Assembly (NCBI GenBank): GCA_021464245.1
Contig: JADCRB010000023.1
Span: 490,807-554,806 of the forward strand
Direction: 5' to 3'
Origin: Carallia brachiata
Lineage: Eukaryota; Streptophyta; Magnoliopsida; Malpighiales; Rhizophoraceae
Length of the DNA stretch: 64,000 bases
Shown here one piece after another: positions 22,147-36,870 of the stretch. The notes beneath the pieces were generated by a model, which saw only the letters and a program-made list of their open reading frames with translations, was not told the DNA's origin and did no database searches. The stretch's first letter is position 1. Every line of letters begins with the position of its first letter. Position numbers and translations under genes: made by a program.

Positions 22147-25100
22147 CTAACGTGCTGCAGATCTTTGATGACCGGCTGAGGATGATACAGCTGCAAAAGG
22201 AACCCACTGCAGAATCCCAGAACCTTCTGAAGTACAAACCCTTGTGATAGGACTTGCATTAGCTAGCCTAGTAGACGTTGCATGAAAGTTGGCATTGTGC
22301 ATGACAGGTGACTCATTAAGGTACTTGTGATCTTGGGACTGATAATAAGAAAAGGGACGCGAGCTACTACGATTATAATTTGGAGCCGTTGGCACCGAGA
22401 TATCCGAGGCAACTACCTGGCTCTCCCTCCAGCCTTCACCATATTTCGTCACATCACTGAACGGAATTTTTTCACCTTCATCAACATCATCAACGACAAT
22501 AATTTCTTTCAAAGGAGGGGCAGACGAAACTGAAAACCTTTGCTGGCTGCCAGGAGTTGGAATATTTTTCTGCGTGTTATGCAGTGATGCTACATCTGGT
22601 CTGCTCCTTAGCCTATTCTCTCGACCAGGATAACTGTGATCAACTTTACACTCATAAGGCTCAAATGTTGTGAAACCTCCATCCTTAACCTGGTCTTGGA
22701 ACATTCCTGCTGGCTGTTGACAAGGTGCTTGCAGTAACTTCCAGTCAGAGCGGCCTCTGAAATGGTCTGGCAACCTGACATCAGAACATTGACCCATCAT
22801 GCTATGTGAATCCTGACTGGAGAAGACTAAACCTTCAGGAATCATACGATGGAAGGCACGAGGATCCCGCTTCAGGATATTGCTAGGATGGGCAGTAGAA
22901 AATGCTGGATATTGACAGGTTTTCTCGTCATTAGGACAGTGAGGTTGAACTTGCCTGTGGCTGTGTCGCTCAGATGAATCCCTGTCTTTGTTTACCACCA
23001 TTAGGTTCTTCCCCATCAGCCTGAGAATAGGGTTGGGAGCAGACGTATCTGCAGCATCACAATCTGTCCGAGCTAAGAACCTCAGTTCTTCATTCGCAGA
23101 GCCCTTGAAAGGAATGGAGCCTTCAGGTGGCTTACTAACTGGGCTAGAAATGCACGTCATTTGCTTTTTAGATCCTGCCATTGACCAGCTGCTCAAAGGA
23201 ACTAATTCAGGTCTCACATTTGAACTAGAAAGCCTTGGGTCAGAGATGCAAGTCATTTGCCTTTCCGTAGCAGGAAACATTACTGAAGCCATCTTCCGAC
23301 GCTTCAATAGCTGTGATTCTTGATCATGAAAGGAAAGACTGTGAGAAAATCTCTCTTTCCTTTGGCAACAGCATGGCTGCTCACTATTGAAACTCAAAAA
23401 TCCCTTCTCAGTATGAACCTTATTAACTTTCAACGAGTGTCTGTCAAAAGAAGTTTTTTCCACTCTACTTGTTGCCTGTGAAGCTGCACCTGCATCTTCC
23501 ACGGAATAGTCAACTCTTATGGCCATTGAGCCTGATCCCATCTTGTCTTGATTGGTATAAGTTCCAACAGATGATAATGGTTCAGAGTATCCAATATTGG
23601 CTCTAACAGAAGTAGAGTTAGGGACAGGAGAAGACACTGATATAGGCGAATCTGATGAATCTCCATCAACCAGGTCATGCTGATCTTGAGAAGAATGAAC
23701 ACGACTTGTGGTCAATGATGAGTTCCCTTGGAAATCTTCTGATCCCATGTCCCTGGGACTTGGCAAAAATGACCCCGGTGGTCCTGGAATAGGTATTGGA
23801 TCAACCTCAGGAAATGAATTTCCTCGCCCACCTTCAGCACCCAATTCCACCACCATGTCAACGCTTGGGTCCATCATTCCAATGTTAACTTCATCAGCAG
23901 AAAACATGTCTTGGTCATGGACAAAGTCTGGCCCAGTTGGACCAGTTGGTGCTTCCGCTCCACAGAAAAGCTGTCTGTAATCTTCAATACATCGAAGAGA
24001 GTTGTCGAGAGCCTTTGACTGATCACTCATTTTGTAAAATTCTTTATCGAGAGATGTGCATCGACCAGTGGCAGTTCTCATATCAAAGGCCTTCGAAGAT
24101 GGTTCAATCAAAATTTTTTTCGCATGGACTTGAACCTCGTTTCCAGCATCTTCTAGGAAATCTGTCTTCTGTTGAAAATCGTCACCAGCCCCTACAGAAT
24201 ACATAATTATTCCCTCATCATGACCATAATAATGCGGTGTACACTTTGAGTTTGTCAATGCCAATGCATTCATGCTTTGAGAAATAGAAGACAATCCACT
24301 TTCCTGCTTGGTTCCCAGGAATGTGCTTCTCCCAAGACAAATATTGTCGGTCATTTCCTCTCTTCCAATTTGATCTTCAATGTTGCCATGCATTAAAGCA
24401 TACTGTTGATCAACCTTGGAAATCCAAGCCGGGACCTCTTCATCTCCGTCTGTCACAGAAGGCACTCTAGACTTCTTAAGAGCCAACCATTTCTTAACTT
24501 TTCTGCGTCTGCTTCCAGTCACCGTAGATTGGTTGCTAGCAGACATCAAGTTCTCCCCGGAAGAGGAGAGTCTCATTGATTCAGTCACAATTGCATGCAA
24601 ATTCCTAGTAGATTTTGAACAAGCTGCAAGAGAATTATCAGAATCATCTGTTGCATCTTCCTGGGTACCAACCACCTTCTCACTTTTCTGACAACCATCT
24701 TGACAAGATGCGATACCCTTGCTCAACTGATTGGCATCTCGTTTCATTGAAGGACAATTTAACACAAAGTTGTCACTCATCTTGGCTCCCACAGAGAGAT
24801 TTCCTGCTTTCTTTCTCCCAGGAAACTCATCCCTTTTGTCACCAACTTGGGCTTTATGTAATGGCATCTCCATCCTCTCATCATTTCCAGAAGAAGGCAG
24901 ACTATTATATTTCTGAACGCCATTCCTCTCTGCAAGGGAATCACCCAAAGAACACTGGAAATTCTCAACCAGCAAGTCTTGAGGCAGATGCCCTTTACAT
25001 CTCATGGGCTGATGGCCTTCATTGCCGACGATCTTCTTCGCAAAACCTCTTCGTTTGGAGCAAACCCACGGTCTTAATGTCCCAGAATCACTTTGCTTTG

Positions 25101-27711
25101 TTCCCTTGAGCATTTGATGCCCTTTCTCACAACTTTTTCCCTCTCCATTATCTCTTCCTCCAATTCCAGAAATCTGTTTAAAGCAATTATTCACAATCAT
25201 AGGTAGTTGAATACACATGCTAACAAATTTTCAATTAAGATGCTTCAAAACTAGAACTCAAAAGCGCAAAATGCATTCACAAGAAGTGAAATAACACTAA
25301 ATCTAACACCAAACTCCCTGTTGGCATTAAAAAAGAAAGGTACAAAAAGAGGCCAAAGGTGCACTTTAATAAGGTACATAATCTTTTAAAAAGGAAAAAG
25401 AAACATGTGTGGAAGAGTGGACGACAGCATTCAACAAAGGAACATGTCAATGATGTAGGAAACGGGCAATCAAAAACATATGAAGAGAGCATTACCTGAG
25501 AACCATGGGCCTTCCTGTGACTACGGGATAAAATCTTCTTACTTTGAGTTGCAAGTTTTAGGTATTTGTGATGTTTCTGGGCAAGATGTTTCTTCTTTTT
25601 CTTTGAAACGTGTTTGCTTCCTTTGCCAGCTTTAAAACTTTTCCTTGCCCCAGTATCCTCCCTTAGTTTTGAAGCTGGTGCTGGACCACTAGACTTGGAC
25701 AAGATCCTAACTTTGGTGCCATTTTCATCAATGTACACTGGACCTACATCACCAGGAGCTTCAGGATGTATTGGAGGCAACCCGTGTTTTTTCCTTTCAC
25801 CGGCGGTCCCATAAGTCTGTGTCCCCAGAGTAGGCAAGCTTGAAACTGTGGCCCAGCTTGTACCATTTCTCCAAGCAAGCTCTTCTAATGTGCATGGTTG
25901 CGCTGTAGCATAAATATCCACCATCAGTCTGGTCTTCTTGGGCTTAATTCTATGTCTAGTAAGCATGGAGTCAGCAGTCCACTTGGGTGTTGACTCCACA
26001 GAGAGGCATTGATCGATGTGAGCATTCAAGGTGGTGTTTGACGAGGATGAGAAAGTTTTGCAAACAGGGCAAACTTTGGAAGCCATTGTTTCTGAGACAG
26101 TAGTACAATTTGAAGCAATATCTTCAGTCAATGAACGATCACAATTTCCACCAAATTTCACTATCAGCCTGCACTTCTTACCTGAAGGCCGGGAGGTACC
26201 TTCAGCTTTGTGGTTCCCAGGAGGAACCCACGCTTCAACTTCAACTGAAGCTTTCGACAAAGTCTCAGTTTCCAAAGGCGTGCTAGATTGCCTGTTATCA
26301 GTATCACGAACTGACCCTATCTCAGATTGGGACACCGTTGTCGTTGTGGATGGAAACTCCTTTTCGTCAGCTGATCTCCATGAACTTATCTCTATGCAAC
26401 TTTCTGCTAGCTTTTTGTTCAATGGAACATCATCAGGTGAATCCAACACCAAGGGACTATCTGGCTTTGTAGGTTCCTTATTAAGATGGCCTTCTTGTTG
26501 CCTCTCGAGGTAACTAGTTTCAACTGCACATGGGCTCAAGGGCAGGCTATTTCTTATTGTGTCAAGAGGCTGAAACGGCGGCAACACGTCCTTCACGGCA
26601 TATTTCCAACAAAGTTGTAGATTCTTCAGAGAAAAAGGCCAATTCTTTTTAATATCCTTGCCCCGTGACGCAAAAACATAATCTCTACAACACAGCACAG
26701 AAATTACTCATTGGTTGATCAATTTATGAATGAAAAGAGTTCCATCTATAAACATGCTATAGTCATTAACCATATATCTATGTAAATGAAGTTAGGAAAA
26801 CTGAAGCTGAAGGCATGAATACTGAACTAAGCGAAGGAATGGGAACCACTATTACAAATGAGTGAATGACTTCATTCGTGAGAATGAGGCCCAACCTAAC
26901 AGTAAGTGAACTGCAGGTTCTGAAGATCTAGCCAAGCGAGAACAAGTACTTATCGGCCGATCCGTTGCATACAGCAGGCACGGATAGCAAAGAAGGATTG
27001 CAGAAGGGGACATGAAATAACACAGATAACAGACCAAGAAAATTGGAGCAAGTGAGTTTTTTTCTACTTCTTTAAACTGTTCTACTTCTTTAAACTATGA
27101 TGACAGTTTCAAAAGCCTTGAAGGAGATGAAAGATTAAGAGGGGAAGCAAGCAAGAGCCGCAAGAAGGACCAAAGTGGAGACAGACGACAATATGGAGTA
27201 AGTCTCTGATTAGGGAGCAAAGGAAGGACCCATATGTTGACTGAGAGGCAGAAGCAAGCATATGAGCCACAAGCAGCAAAGCCAACATAAAAATGTTTCT
27301 CTGGATCCAAGTACCACGGACCCTCACCCCAACCCAACAAAAGATCTTATAAAAGACCAATAGATGAATTAATAAAGAGAGGGCTTATGGTCTGGAAATT
27401 TACCTTATGGAGAAATTGGGGTGGTGATCAAGATCATCAGCTTCAAGGGGTTGGGACTGGATGGGCAGATCTACGACGACCTCCGGCAGTGGTAGTGGCA
27501 GTGGCGAGGGAAGCTTAATCTCAAGAGAAGGAGAAGGCCTTTCAATCTCAATCTCAATCTCAATCTCATCACTAGTATTACTACTACTATTCACAGGTGG
27601 AAACTTGAGAGCAGCAGCACATGGGGGATCTGGTGGTGGATGGTTTTCAATGGATAACATCTGATGATAAGCAGCTCCTATCTCCTCTTCTTCTTGTGCT
27701 GTTTTCTGCAA
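22147..27711 (-). CDS. HAPLESS8-like protein with a UBZ4-type zinc finger, three exons
   Basis: Large plant-specific protein resembling Arabidopsis HAP8 (At5g56250), named from a male gametophyte transmission screen; its biochemical role is not established. Exons on the minus strand: 27711-27404, 26684-25496 and 25173-22147. Borders are GT-AG and the phases join to ~1507 aa. The N terminus is Pro and acidic rich, with an alternating Glu-Ile stretch from a TCAATC hexamer. At the first junction is the conserved block NFSIR-DYVFASRGKDIKKNW PFSLKNLQLC. A finger with C308-x2-C311-x13-H325-x3-C329 (CPVCKTF...HIDQCL) fits the UBZ4 ubiquitin-binding pattern. A lysine-rich run (SKKKKKHLAQKHHKYLK) near 465 could be a nuclear signal. 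Exon 3 is low-complexity, Ser-rich and without a recognised domain. No frame defects. The Arabidopsis protein is, as I recall, shorter. Confidence 0.85.
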
Positions 27712-28200
27712 CAGTCACAAGTTTCTCTCCACAAAAACTACTACTTCTACTACTACTGGTTATACTAATAATACCACCTCCGCTTCTACTGGGCCTCCTC
27801 CTTATCTTTGATTTCTTAGTCATACATACATACATACATAATATATCTATATGTGTCCGTATAAGACAAGACAAACTATAGTACAGGAGGAGTCTTCTCG
27901 CTCTTTCTCTCTGTCTGCTTCCCTTTCTCTTTCTGCTTCAATCAAAACCTCCACCACAAAATTAAATTAAAAATGCTCGAGCCACAGTCGCCTTTGCCCT
28001 CAATTCCAGGCTACAGCCCCCACATTAACAGCAAGTTCAGACGTCACAGGCCATAAGCAACATCAAAAGCACAGATCTTGATCCCCATCAGCCTGCAAGA
28101 GACGCAACGAAATTGTAAAAATCTCGAGATCGAAGAAGATAATATGTAGGGAAACAGCTAGCAGACTCCAAGACTCTCTCAAAAGAACGTTATTTTATGT
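27712..28200 (-). other. Probable 5'UTR and promoter of the HAP8-like gene
   Basis: Upstream of the start at 27711 are a TACA microsatellite (27823-27841) and a pyrimidine-rich or purine-rich leader-like stretch. On the minus strand an acceptor ctcttgcag at about 28101-28093 suggests a 5'UTR intron, but no matching donor was identified with confidence. Confidence 0.35.
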
Positions 28201-29168
28201 GAGGAAGGGAATGAGTGAAACCGAAGAATCCGGCTCTTTGATCGATCAAGCAAAGCACAAATCAAGTAAAAAAAGGGGAAAGCGGAGGAACCCCACAAGC
28301 AAAGATGATTGTATTTGTACAGAAACTCTACAAAGGGGTTGGTTGGTTTCGTGGATAAGCGTTATGTTATTTTATGTGGGTATGTACTGTTTAGCATACC
28401 CAGAAACAAAGAAAGTAAGAAAGAAAGAAAGAAAGGTGTGGCTCGTCAATTTTGAGACTTTGAAACAACCAATCGTCTGCTCGCTCAAAGATCAAACCTG
28501 CAGAAAGCCAACGAGAAGATTTAAAATGGGGGATTCATTAAAAACGCGCGAAGAAGAAGAAGATCGAGTCAGATAATCTGAACACGAAACAATCAGTAAA
28601 TTTCAAAGGTCATAAATTGAAAGGCAAACAAATGAGAAAGGAAGGACTGGGTCAGTGAGAGAGAGAGAGAGAGAAGCAAAAGGACTTTGGAATTCAAAGA
28701 GAAAGACTTTGGATTTAGATCACTCATCTGCTGCCGAGAAAAAGCAAAAGACCAAAATACGAGAGAGAGAGAGAGAGAGAGAGAGAAGCAGTGAAACTAC
28801 AAACACATCAGGTGAAGATGATGGTGCGATGAATTACATAGACATGTACCCGGGTGGTGGGTAAGTGGGTGGAGGGCGAAGATGGAAACTGAACGGAACT
28901 GACAAAAAAAAAAAAAAAACGAAATCCCAAAGTATATTACTTTTAAGACCAGAGACCGGAGGACCGATTCTGACTTTTTTTGCTTTTGAAAATCGAAAGC
29001 TGGTAATAAACCGAGGTAGGAAACACACAGATAACACTTTGGACTGTGAAATTTTTGAAGCTAATGAAGAAAAATAAATAAATAAATAAGAAAAGAAGCG
29101 AGGACTATAATAAGAGAGGCAAAAACTTATGGATTGTTTTAGTTTGCAGCCTCAAGAACCGATCTTTA

Positions 29169-29172
<4 letters not shown>

Positions 29173-29214
<42 letters not shown>
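29173..29214. repeat. (AT)n microsatellite, 21 repeats
   Basis: A pure AT dinucleotide run of 42 bases, expected to be highly variable in length. Confidence 0.95.
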
Positions 29215-29216
<2 letters not shown>

Positions 29217-29821
29217 AACGATAACAATATATAATCATAATAAGGGGAAAAAGTAGCAGGCACTGGAAAGAGGGGGTGAGGGAACAAGGGAGAAAGATAG
29301 GCCAAGCCCAAAAATCATATCATAGACTTCGAAGAAAAGAAATTTGAAGTTTTGAACCCACCTCTTTGTCAATTTTTGTGCATGGCTGTGGACTAATATT
29401 CAGGAAACACGGAAAAATGAGGCTTAGACTTTTTGGGGGAGGGGGGATGGAGAGCGAGAGAGAGAGAGGCGAGAGAGAGAGAATAAAAAAAAAGAAAGGA
29501 ATTTGGGGGTTGCTGCTGCTGCTGCTGCTGCTTTGCTTCTCTTATATGGTCCATAGTGGTCTATGTTCATCTCATCTCACGGCCATAAGCAGGATAGATG
29601 GGATGTTAAAGGCCAAAAAAAAAAAAAAAAAAAAGCAATTATTATTACTACTTTGTAGTTTGATTTGTACTCTTACCATTTCATTTTTTCAAGTTTTTTT
29701 TTTTTTTATAACAAACACCACACTTTTACAAATACGTTCACCTCCCTCGCCCTCTCATTCTTCTTCCATCCTCACAAAGAAAGCCACAATTCCATCCCCA
29801 TAAACCAAGTCACGATTCACA

Positions 29822-29932
29822 GATGGTTGAATTTAGTTTAAATGGTTGGAAACTTCACTTTTAATGGTTAGGTGGAAAGTTCGAATTCTCTTTTACTGCT
29901 GCACTGATAGTTTTTTAGGGAAAAAAAAAAGA
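29822..29932 (+). mobile_element. SINE-like relic with box A, box B and poly(A)
   Basis: A box-A-like tagtttaaatggttgg (29836) is followed at ~45 bases by a box-B-like aaagttcgaattctc (29877). A short body then ends in a run of ten A (29921-29930). The order and spacing match a tRNA-derived SINE. The element is short, and flanking target duplications were not verified. Confidence 0.4.
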
Positions 29933-32900
29933 CAGTCACAATTTATATTTATATATATATATATATATAATTTAATTTAATTTAATACGTATTTTCCCAT
30001 CGTGTTTGAAAATGAAATCAAGATAAGAATAAAGACAGACCATCCCATCTCTGCTTAGCTTTACTTAACTGTGCCTCTTTTTAAACTTTCTCCTTTTTTT
30101 TCTTAAAAAATGAAGAATTATTTTATTTTAGCTGTAATAATAAAGAGAGTCGCTCGTGACAAATAGTAAATTATAGGGTAAAAGAGTAACATCAGGAAAA
30201 AGATAAGATACTGGAAAGTAAAAGATAGACATTAAAAGCTGTCCTCTTCCAATACCCAACGCCCACCTCTTTGCGCTTACATTTTTTTTTTTAATTTTTT
30301 TTGTCAAAACAAAATTTACGGATAAGAAAATGATCTTTCTCAAGATTAACGAATATTTACATGCCTATTAAAAATTTTCATCAAAATTTAAGTGTCATAT
30401 ATTTATAAAAAAATTAAACATAATTAAAGTTTAAATCCGATATACTCTTATCTGGTGAATCAATTCTTATGAATTTTTTTTGGTATATTTACACGCTATG
30501 TACCCCTCTAAATTGTCATCTATTCATATTTGGGATGGTAGTCATTTTCTAGGCATTTAATTTAGATTTGAGTGTCACTAACAGCACTTAAAAGTTTTGA
30601 TTTTAAAGATTGTTTGAATTAATCGTGACCATGTACCCCTAATTGTAGACTTATTAATACCATTTAATTAGTTTATAAAAAATTTACTTAGATACAACAG
30701 TATTAAAGTAATAAATCACTTTTTATAGACTAAATTGAATATAATAAGTAAATAAAATTATTTTAATTTTAATTCATATATTTAATAATCGATATTTTTA
30801 TAATAAATTTTATTTATGTTGAAAAAAAAGAAAAAATTATTAAGTAGATACTGGTAGGCATACATTGATAAATAAATATTAATTTATGTATTTATAATTA
30901 TATTTTATTTATTCATAATTACATAAATTAATATCTTCCTAACCACATATTCCTATGCACCAGCCCCATGAAAAAAAAAAGTTGCCACCTATTCTTTTGT
31001 TTAGATCAATCAAATGCTGCGGCGGTGGGGGCCTCCTTTCCACTTCCGAAATCTCTTTCTTATCCCTCCTACCGATCTTTTCCTACTCCTATTTACTTCT
31101 ATTTTATTCTTTTTTTTTGACATGACTTCTATTTTATTCTTTTCTATAAAAATTTTTAATGGCTACATGTCTACTTACGCTACACGACATGATGCTCTCC
31201 CGACATAAAATCAAACTAAACTAAAAAAGTCAACAATTTTCCCGTGCTGAAATCATTTATGTTGTTGAATTGAATGTATGTGTTATTCCGTTAACTGACA
31301 TCAATTAATTAATTTATTAATAAAAAAAATTGTCTTTCTTCTAATTTATTTACTTTTCAATTTTACGGTATCCTTTGCTTGTCTCCTCAATTTCCTTCGC
31401 CAATTCCCCTTACCTTCCCCTGCAGGGCCTCTCATTAACTTACTCCATTGACTTCGGGAAGGTCACAAGCATAACTGATATACATAGAAATTACTAAGCT
31501 AATGGTCCATGCTTTTGGTTGTTTGGAACGGACAAAATGTGGGAAGATGATGCAAACTTAGGAAGGAAAAGGGTTTTGGCCTCTTGTCTGAACTTTTTAT
31601 GTCTCGAAACCATGCATGTCTGAAAACGGCAAAGAAATTTTTCAGAATATTTCTCAGTTGCCAATAAAATCAAGATTTCACTTCATCCCACCCAATTTTT
31701 GGAAGGACACTTACTTGACAATTAATTAAGTTCTTCAAATTTAATTACTATCTTAATCAACATTACATTGGTTGTACCCATTTTTGTATAAAGGCATTTA
31801 ATCGGTTTTACACCTATGCATGCGTAGCATAAAGAACTTCAGTTATCTCTCTCTTACTTCAACATTTTTGTTGTCAACCGATCGAAATTTCATTTGATCA
31901 GTTTTCAATATATACTAGTCTATAAGTGGACATATTATTTAGATGCAGTCTCGCAAAGATTCAATCAATCTTATGTATAATATACCCAAAAAAGAAAGTG
32001 AAAACAAGTGATAGAACTTAATTTAAATTTTATGAATACAACTTTATTAGTACGAAAACACCACACATATTCGAAATGCAACTTAGCTAATTGACTCATA
32101 TTTAGATTAATACGCGCAAAGACCTGAATGACTAAGTAATATTAGAGTATTCAATGTTCATGTATTAGAAATCTCTCATGTTACCTTAATTTGTTGTAGT
32201 CTAGTGATAAAGTATTAAGTATTGTCAGGTTAAAAGTCTTGGCTTTAAATGTTATCAAGGTATTCAATGGAATTAAACTTATACTTAATTTGATACGAGT
32301 CATTATGTAAATACTCAAACTATTTGTATATTCTCTATACACAAGGTGTAATGCTCTTTTGTAGAATTATTGGGCATAACCCGCTTTTCTCATATTCTTG
32401 GCAGAAAAAAAGAAAAAACAATTCTTTTGTTATGTTTAACGCGGCAAATTGAGAACCTTCTGATATATATCACGGAAAAGTCTCACTCAGTCAAACCTCC
32501 AATTTCCCTCAAACGCGTTCACCATCTCTCTCAAGCGGAGTTGGTGTCTTCGGAGGATGTCTTTACCCCATCCACCGAATTGAGATATACATGAAACATG
32601 CAATGTTGCATGCATGCACCTTCAGCGCATATTGGTGGCTCTATGATCCTCATCATGATTCATGCATGCACTACTGTGGATATATATATATATATATATA
32701 CCTTAATACCTCATTTATATGCACTACTGCGACTTCCATCTCGATGATCAGCATGTAATTCTCATTGAAACAGGAGGGAAACATGAGAGGCATTGTATCA
32801 TGTAATTTTCGTCCTAAATTCCCTCTAATTAAAAGGTAATTATAAATTTAAGTTCTAATCAATAATCTAAACCACATAAGGATGCCCCTTTTTTTGCTTC

Positions 32901-35126
32901 ATTAACGGGCACATGGGAACACATATGGCTCCCGATCGAAGGACTGGACCCCATATATGGAATGAAGGAGCTGTTTTTTCCCGTTTTATACATATCGAAT
33001 GTAATATGAGAACAAATATATAAATAGTTTTTGCAAATGTATACGTCGCGGAAATCTTTCATGGGACCTTATGAATGGTAACAGAGTGGATGCAAATTGC
33101 GAAGAGGTTGGTGGAGAGCAGGAGAGGGTTACCCATATATATGGGTGAGTGAAGTAACACCAACTCAAGCATAATTGTCAACTTTTTACTCGACTTGATA
33201 AGTCGGTTCAAATCTATCTGAAAAATCATGATTGAATCTTATTTGAAAGTACACAAACTCGAAATTAACTTAAATCTGAATGACCTGAAAAATATGAACC
33301 CAACTTAAATCTATTGGTATTCAAGTGGTAGACCCTCTTTAAAAGAGGTTGAATGAAAACGTCAACGAGTGATTAAAATTTTGATCCACAACTACGTTAA
33401 CTTATATACTGACAATACATATTTTTTTTTGTTGTACCAAAAAAAAAAAAAAAAGGAAACAGCTCTCTAACTGCAAGCAAATCTAGCAAGGAACATACTT
33501 AAATAATAAGTTAATGCATTAATGATGGAATTTATTTCATGAAATGAAAGCATGCCCTTTGTATAACGAAAAAAGGAGTAATGTGATAATATAATGACCT
33601 TGGACTACATATTTGTTGTAGATGTTATAACGTTACATTAAAGGGCTTATAAATGATGTGTAATTGTAAAGAATGATAAAAATTATGTTACATCACACTT
33701 TAAAACCCTGCTTAATATATTATTAAATGATTTTTGATTGCATAAATTAGACGTCTCCAGCTAGGGAGAGCTAGCTACTCGTCGCTTTGCTACACAGCCC
33801 TTTTTTTCTTGCCTTTATTCTTCGATCAACCACAGCTTCTCGATGCTATTGCTTATATTATATTCCCGTCAAAGAAGAAACTTATTACTTTACACTTCAC
33901 ATCTCACCACGGATATCCATCATCTTCTTTCAGTTCTTTGTTCCAAAAAAATAATAATAATAATAAAATAAAATAATATATATATATATATCTTCTTTCA
34001 TTTCTTAATTGTTAGTCATAGCCATGACCTATGCATTGCTCGATTTAAATAATTTCATTTCTCGACATATTCAAAAACACCAAAGACTAAGCCTATTTAA
34101 ATTGCATTCAATTCATTCAAATCTCTGATAATTAATTAAAGCCAATCTTAATTTTTTGAAAATCTCAAAACGTAATTACTTAAAAAAATATTAGTACTCA
34201 CATTCATACTTGCATTAAATTAAAGACTTTTAATTAACTCTGGCTCTGCCATATATGCACTGAAGTTAGCATCATCAATTGCCAAATCAACTCAATGTGC
34301 TTTTGCACTTTCCCTAGAGTTATCTAAAACTTTCTTCAATCCTATTTCCATATACGTGGCTTAATTATAAAGTGTGTCGAAAGCATTCCATCAAAAAGAA
34401 AAAGAAAAAAAAGAGTTTGTCAAAACTTAAAAGCAACTAAAATTGGAGGAAAACCACACAACTCAATTAGTTTCCACCATTGGCCATCTTGATTCCCCCA
34501 GCTACCGTAATTAATTGGTGGATCCATCTATTGTATCGTACATGAGATAAAATGATATATTAATTGGGAATAACCCTTTTGGTGCAAAACAAAAGTAAAG
34601 TCGGTTCAACCAAGCTAGAAGAAATATCTTTTGTTCCAAAACTATATGTTCCCATGCATTGTTGGGGGGCAGGCCACATTGGTTTCGTGAGGTAGCTTGT
34701 TTTCGTTTTCGTAGAATATAGTGGGGTATTAGGAGCTATTAATCAGTTTGCTAGCTGTGCGTGGGAACAATAACGGACCCCACTAACAGTAATTTAAAGT
34801 GAAGTTAAGAATGATGGATTTCTAAAAGCAATTGAAGCTATTAATCAATTAGTGCATCACACTCAATTATTCTATTTGTCTCCATTATCTATTCAAACAA
34901 GGCTTGGCATTGGCAGCTAGGTTCTATTGACTAGTATTTCCCTTTAGCTTCACTTATACTGTTAATTATTATTAGATTATGACCATCCCACTGACTTCAA
35001 TGACTACCACCATATATACGTATAAATTAGAAATGGGAATTGCTCAAAATTTTCCAGGCAACCAATTACTAAATTGTAGACATTTGTTTATTCTTCATAT
35101 TTATGCATCTTTCCCCCAATGAACAC

Positions 35127-35157
<31 letters not shown>
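35127..35157. repeat. (GT)n microsatellite
   Basis: A GT dinucleotide run of about 30 bases. It marks the left edge of a less AT-rich ~300-base patch (35160-35460) of unknown origin. Confidence 0.9.
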
Positions 35158-36789
35158 GGCTATTAGGCTTAGACCCCCCGACACAAGTTTGGAAGTAGCT
35201 TGGATGGGGATGAGCCGCCTTTTAGCGACAGTGCTTCCATCGACAGTTATTAGTGCCGGTCTCCCTATTTCTTCAGGGAGGCTATAGACCTGTGTTGGCA
35301 AAGTTACTATTGACTTATGGGTTGGGTTTGGTTCGGGTTTTGGGTCTGGACTTTGTTTTAGCTTGATGTATTCTCTCCTTTGAGCCTTTCGGTTCATGTT
35401 GGGCTATTTGTACTGTGTGTATGTAATGTTAATCTTTTGGCTCTGATTGTATATTTTTAGAAATGGCACGAGACTTTTCCTTCTTGTCCCGAGCACTATC
35501 TATCTAAATTCAATTGAAATTGTTCCCCTTATCATATGAAGTAAATACTATAAATATAGTGTATTCATTCATATATCAAAATTTATTTGTATATACATAT
35601 ACACACACTGCTAACAAAAAGATACATACACGCGTGCACGCGCACGCGCATATATAATATATATAGGCATGTGCATATGTATATTTATGTGTGTAGGCTC
35701 TTTATGGGACACCGAAATAGTTAGCACTTAAACTTTTATTTAAAAGATTCTAAGTTATAATAAATGAATGTGAAATTTATTAAAAAAAAAAGTTACTCTT
35801 GCTATACGATTCATAGCCTAATAATTTTTCTTTGCATTAAAAAAATATGTATATAGGTGAATGCACGTGAAAGACAGAAAAGAGAAAATATTATCTTGTC
35901 CAAATTATGTGAGACGGATTTGTAAATGCGTTCCATTTTTTTTCGCTTGTAAAAAAAGATCAGCTGAACTATGAAAGTCAAATTGGTTGAGACAAATCTT
36001 TATTGTTATATACACGTAAACAGCATGTATATATATATACACATGCATACGATACATACATATCATACAGGGGGACAAGGTGACGGAGTCCTGCTAATTG
36101 AAAGACAGTCGACAGGAAACTGTTGTTATTCCCTTAAAAAAGGACCCCAGCCCCGGTCCAAAGATATTCCTGTCAATTATCATCGTCAACTTTGTCTTTG
36201 AATCACCATTTGATAAGCTTTTCTTTTTCTCGGCATCTTGTTTTTTTTTTTTTTATTTAAAATGAAAATTGATGGGACGACAAGATTGTTAATCTGCACC
36301 AACTTAATGCAAATCTAAGTCTTTGTGGGTTAAGTTTAAAGTTTAAACACATGGGCCATCCCGCAACGTTCATTACACATCGATCATATATAGCATAGCT
36401 GTCATAAGATTCCTAGTTTATGGCCTTATGGGATCTTTATTATTAGTTTCAATTTCAAAATATGTTTAATTTTCTTTTTGACCCGTGCGGTTGCTTGCTA
36501 GAAAACCCAGCAAATTAGCAAAAGTCCTTTTTTTTTTTCTTATCATCTTAGTGGAGGATTGTATGCTAATTTGAATTGCAATATTTCGAGGTCGGTTTTC
36601 AACTCTTAATTACTGGTAATAATTAGTCATAATTACATATGCTTAATTTTTCAAAAGTAATAGATTTGTATAGTGATATATCTCCTAAATTACAACGGAC
36701 TAAGTTCTTATCCTTGCCTTGCCTCTGTGCAGTATACGGCGGCTTTGAAAGACAAAATATATATATATTTTTTTAGTCTTCTTAAATTT

Positions 36790-36870
36790 AGACCAACTAG
36801 TTAAAAGAAAAAGGAATAGTTAAAGAAGTTGAGGGTTCGAACTCTCGACTTCACATTTACTAACATACTA
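36790..36870 (+). mobile_element. SINE-like fragment with strong box B
   Basis: A near-consensus box B, gagggttcgaactctcg (36830-36846), lies ~40 bases after a weak box-A-like accaactagttaaaag. This is consistent with the 5' head of a tRNA-derived SINE. No poly(A) tail is seen downstream. Confidence 0.3.

Noticed and set aside
29366..29803. 145-codon frame
   Set aside because: It reads through GA, CTG and A runs. Composition alone explains it.
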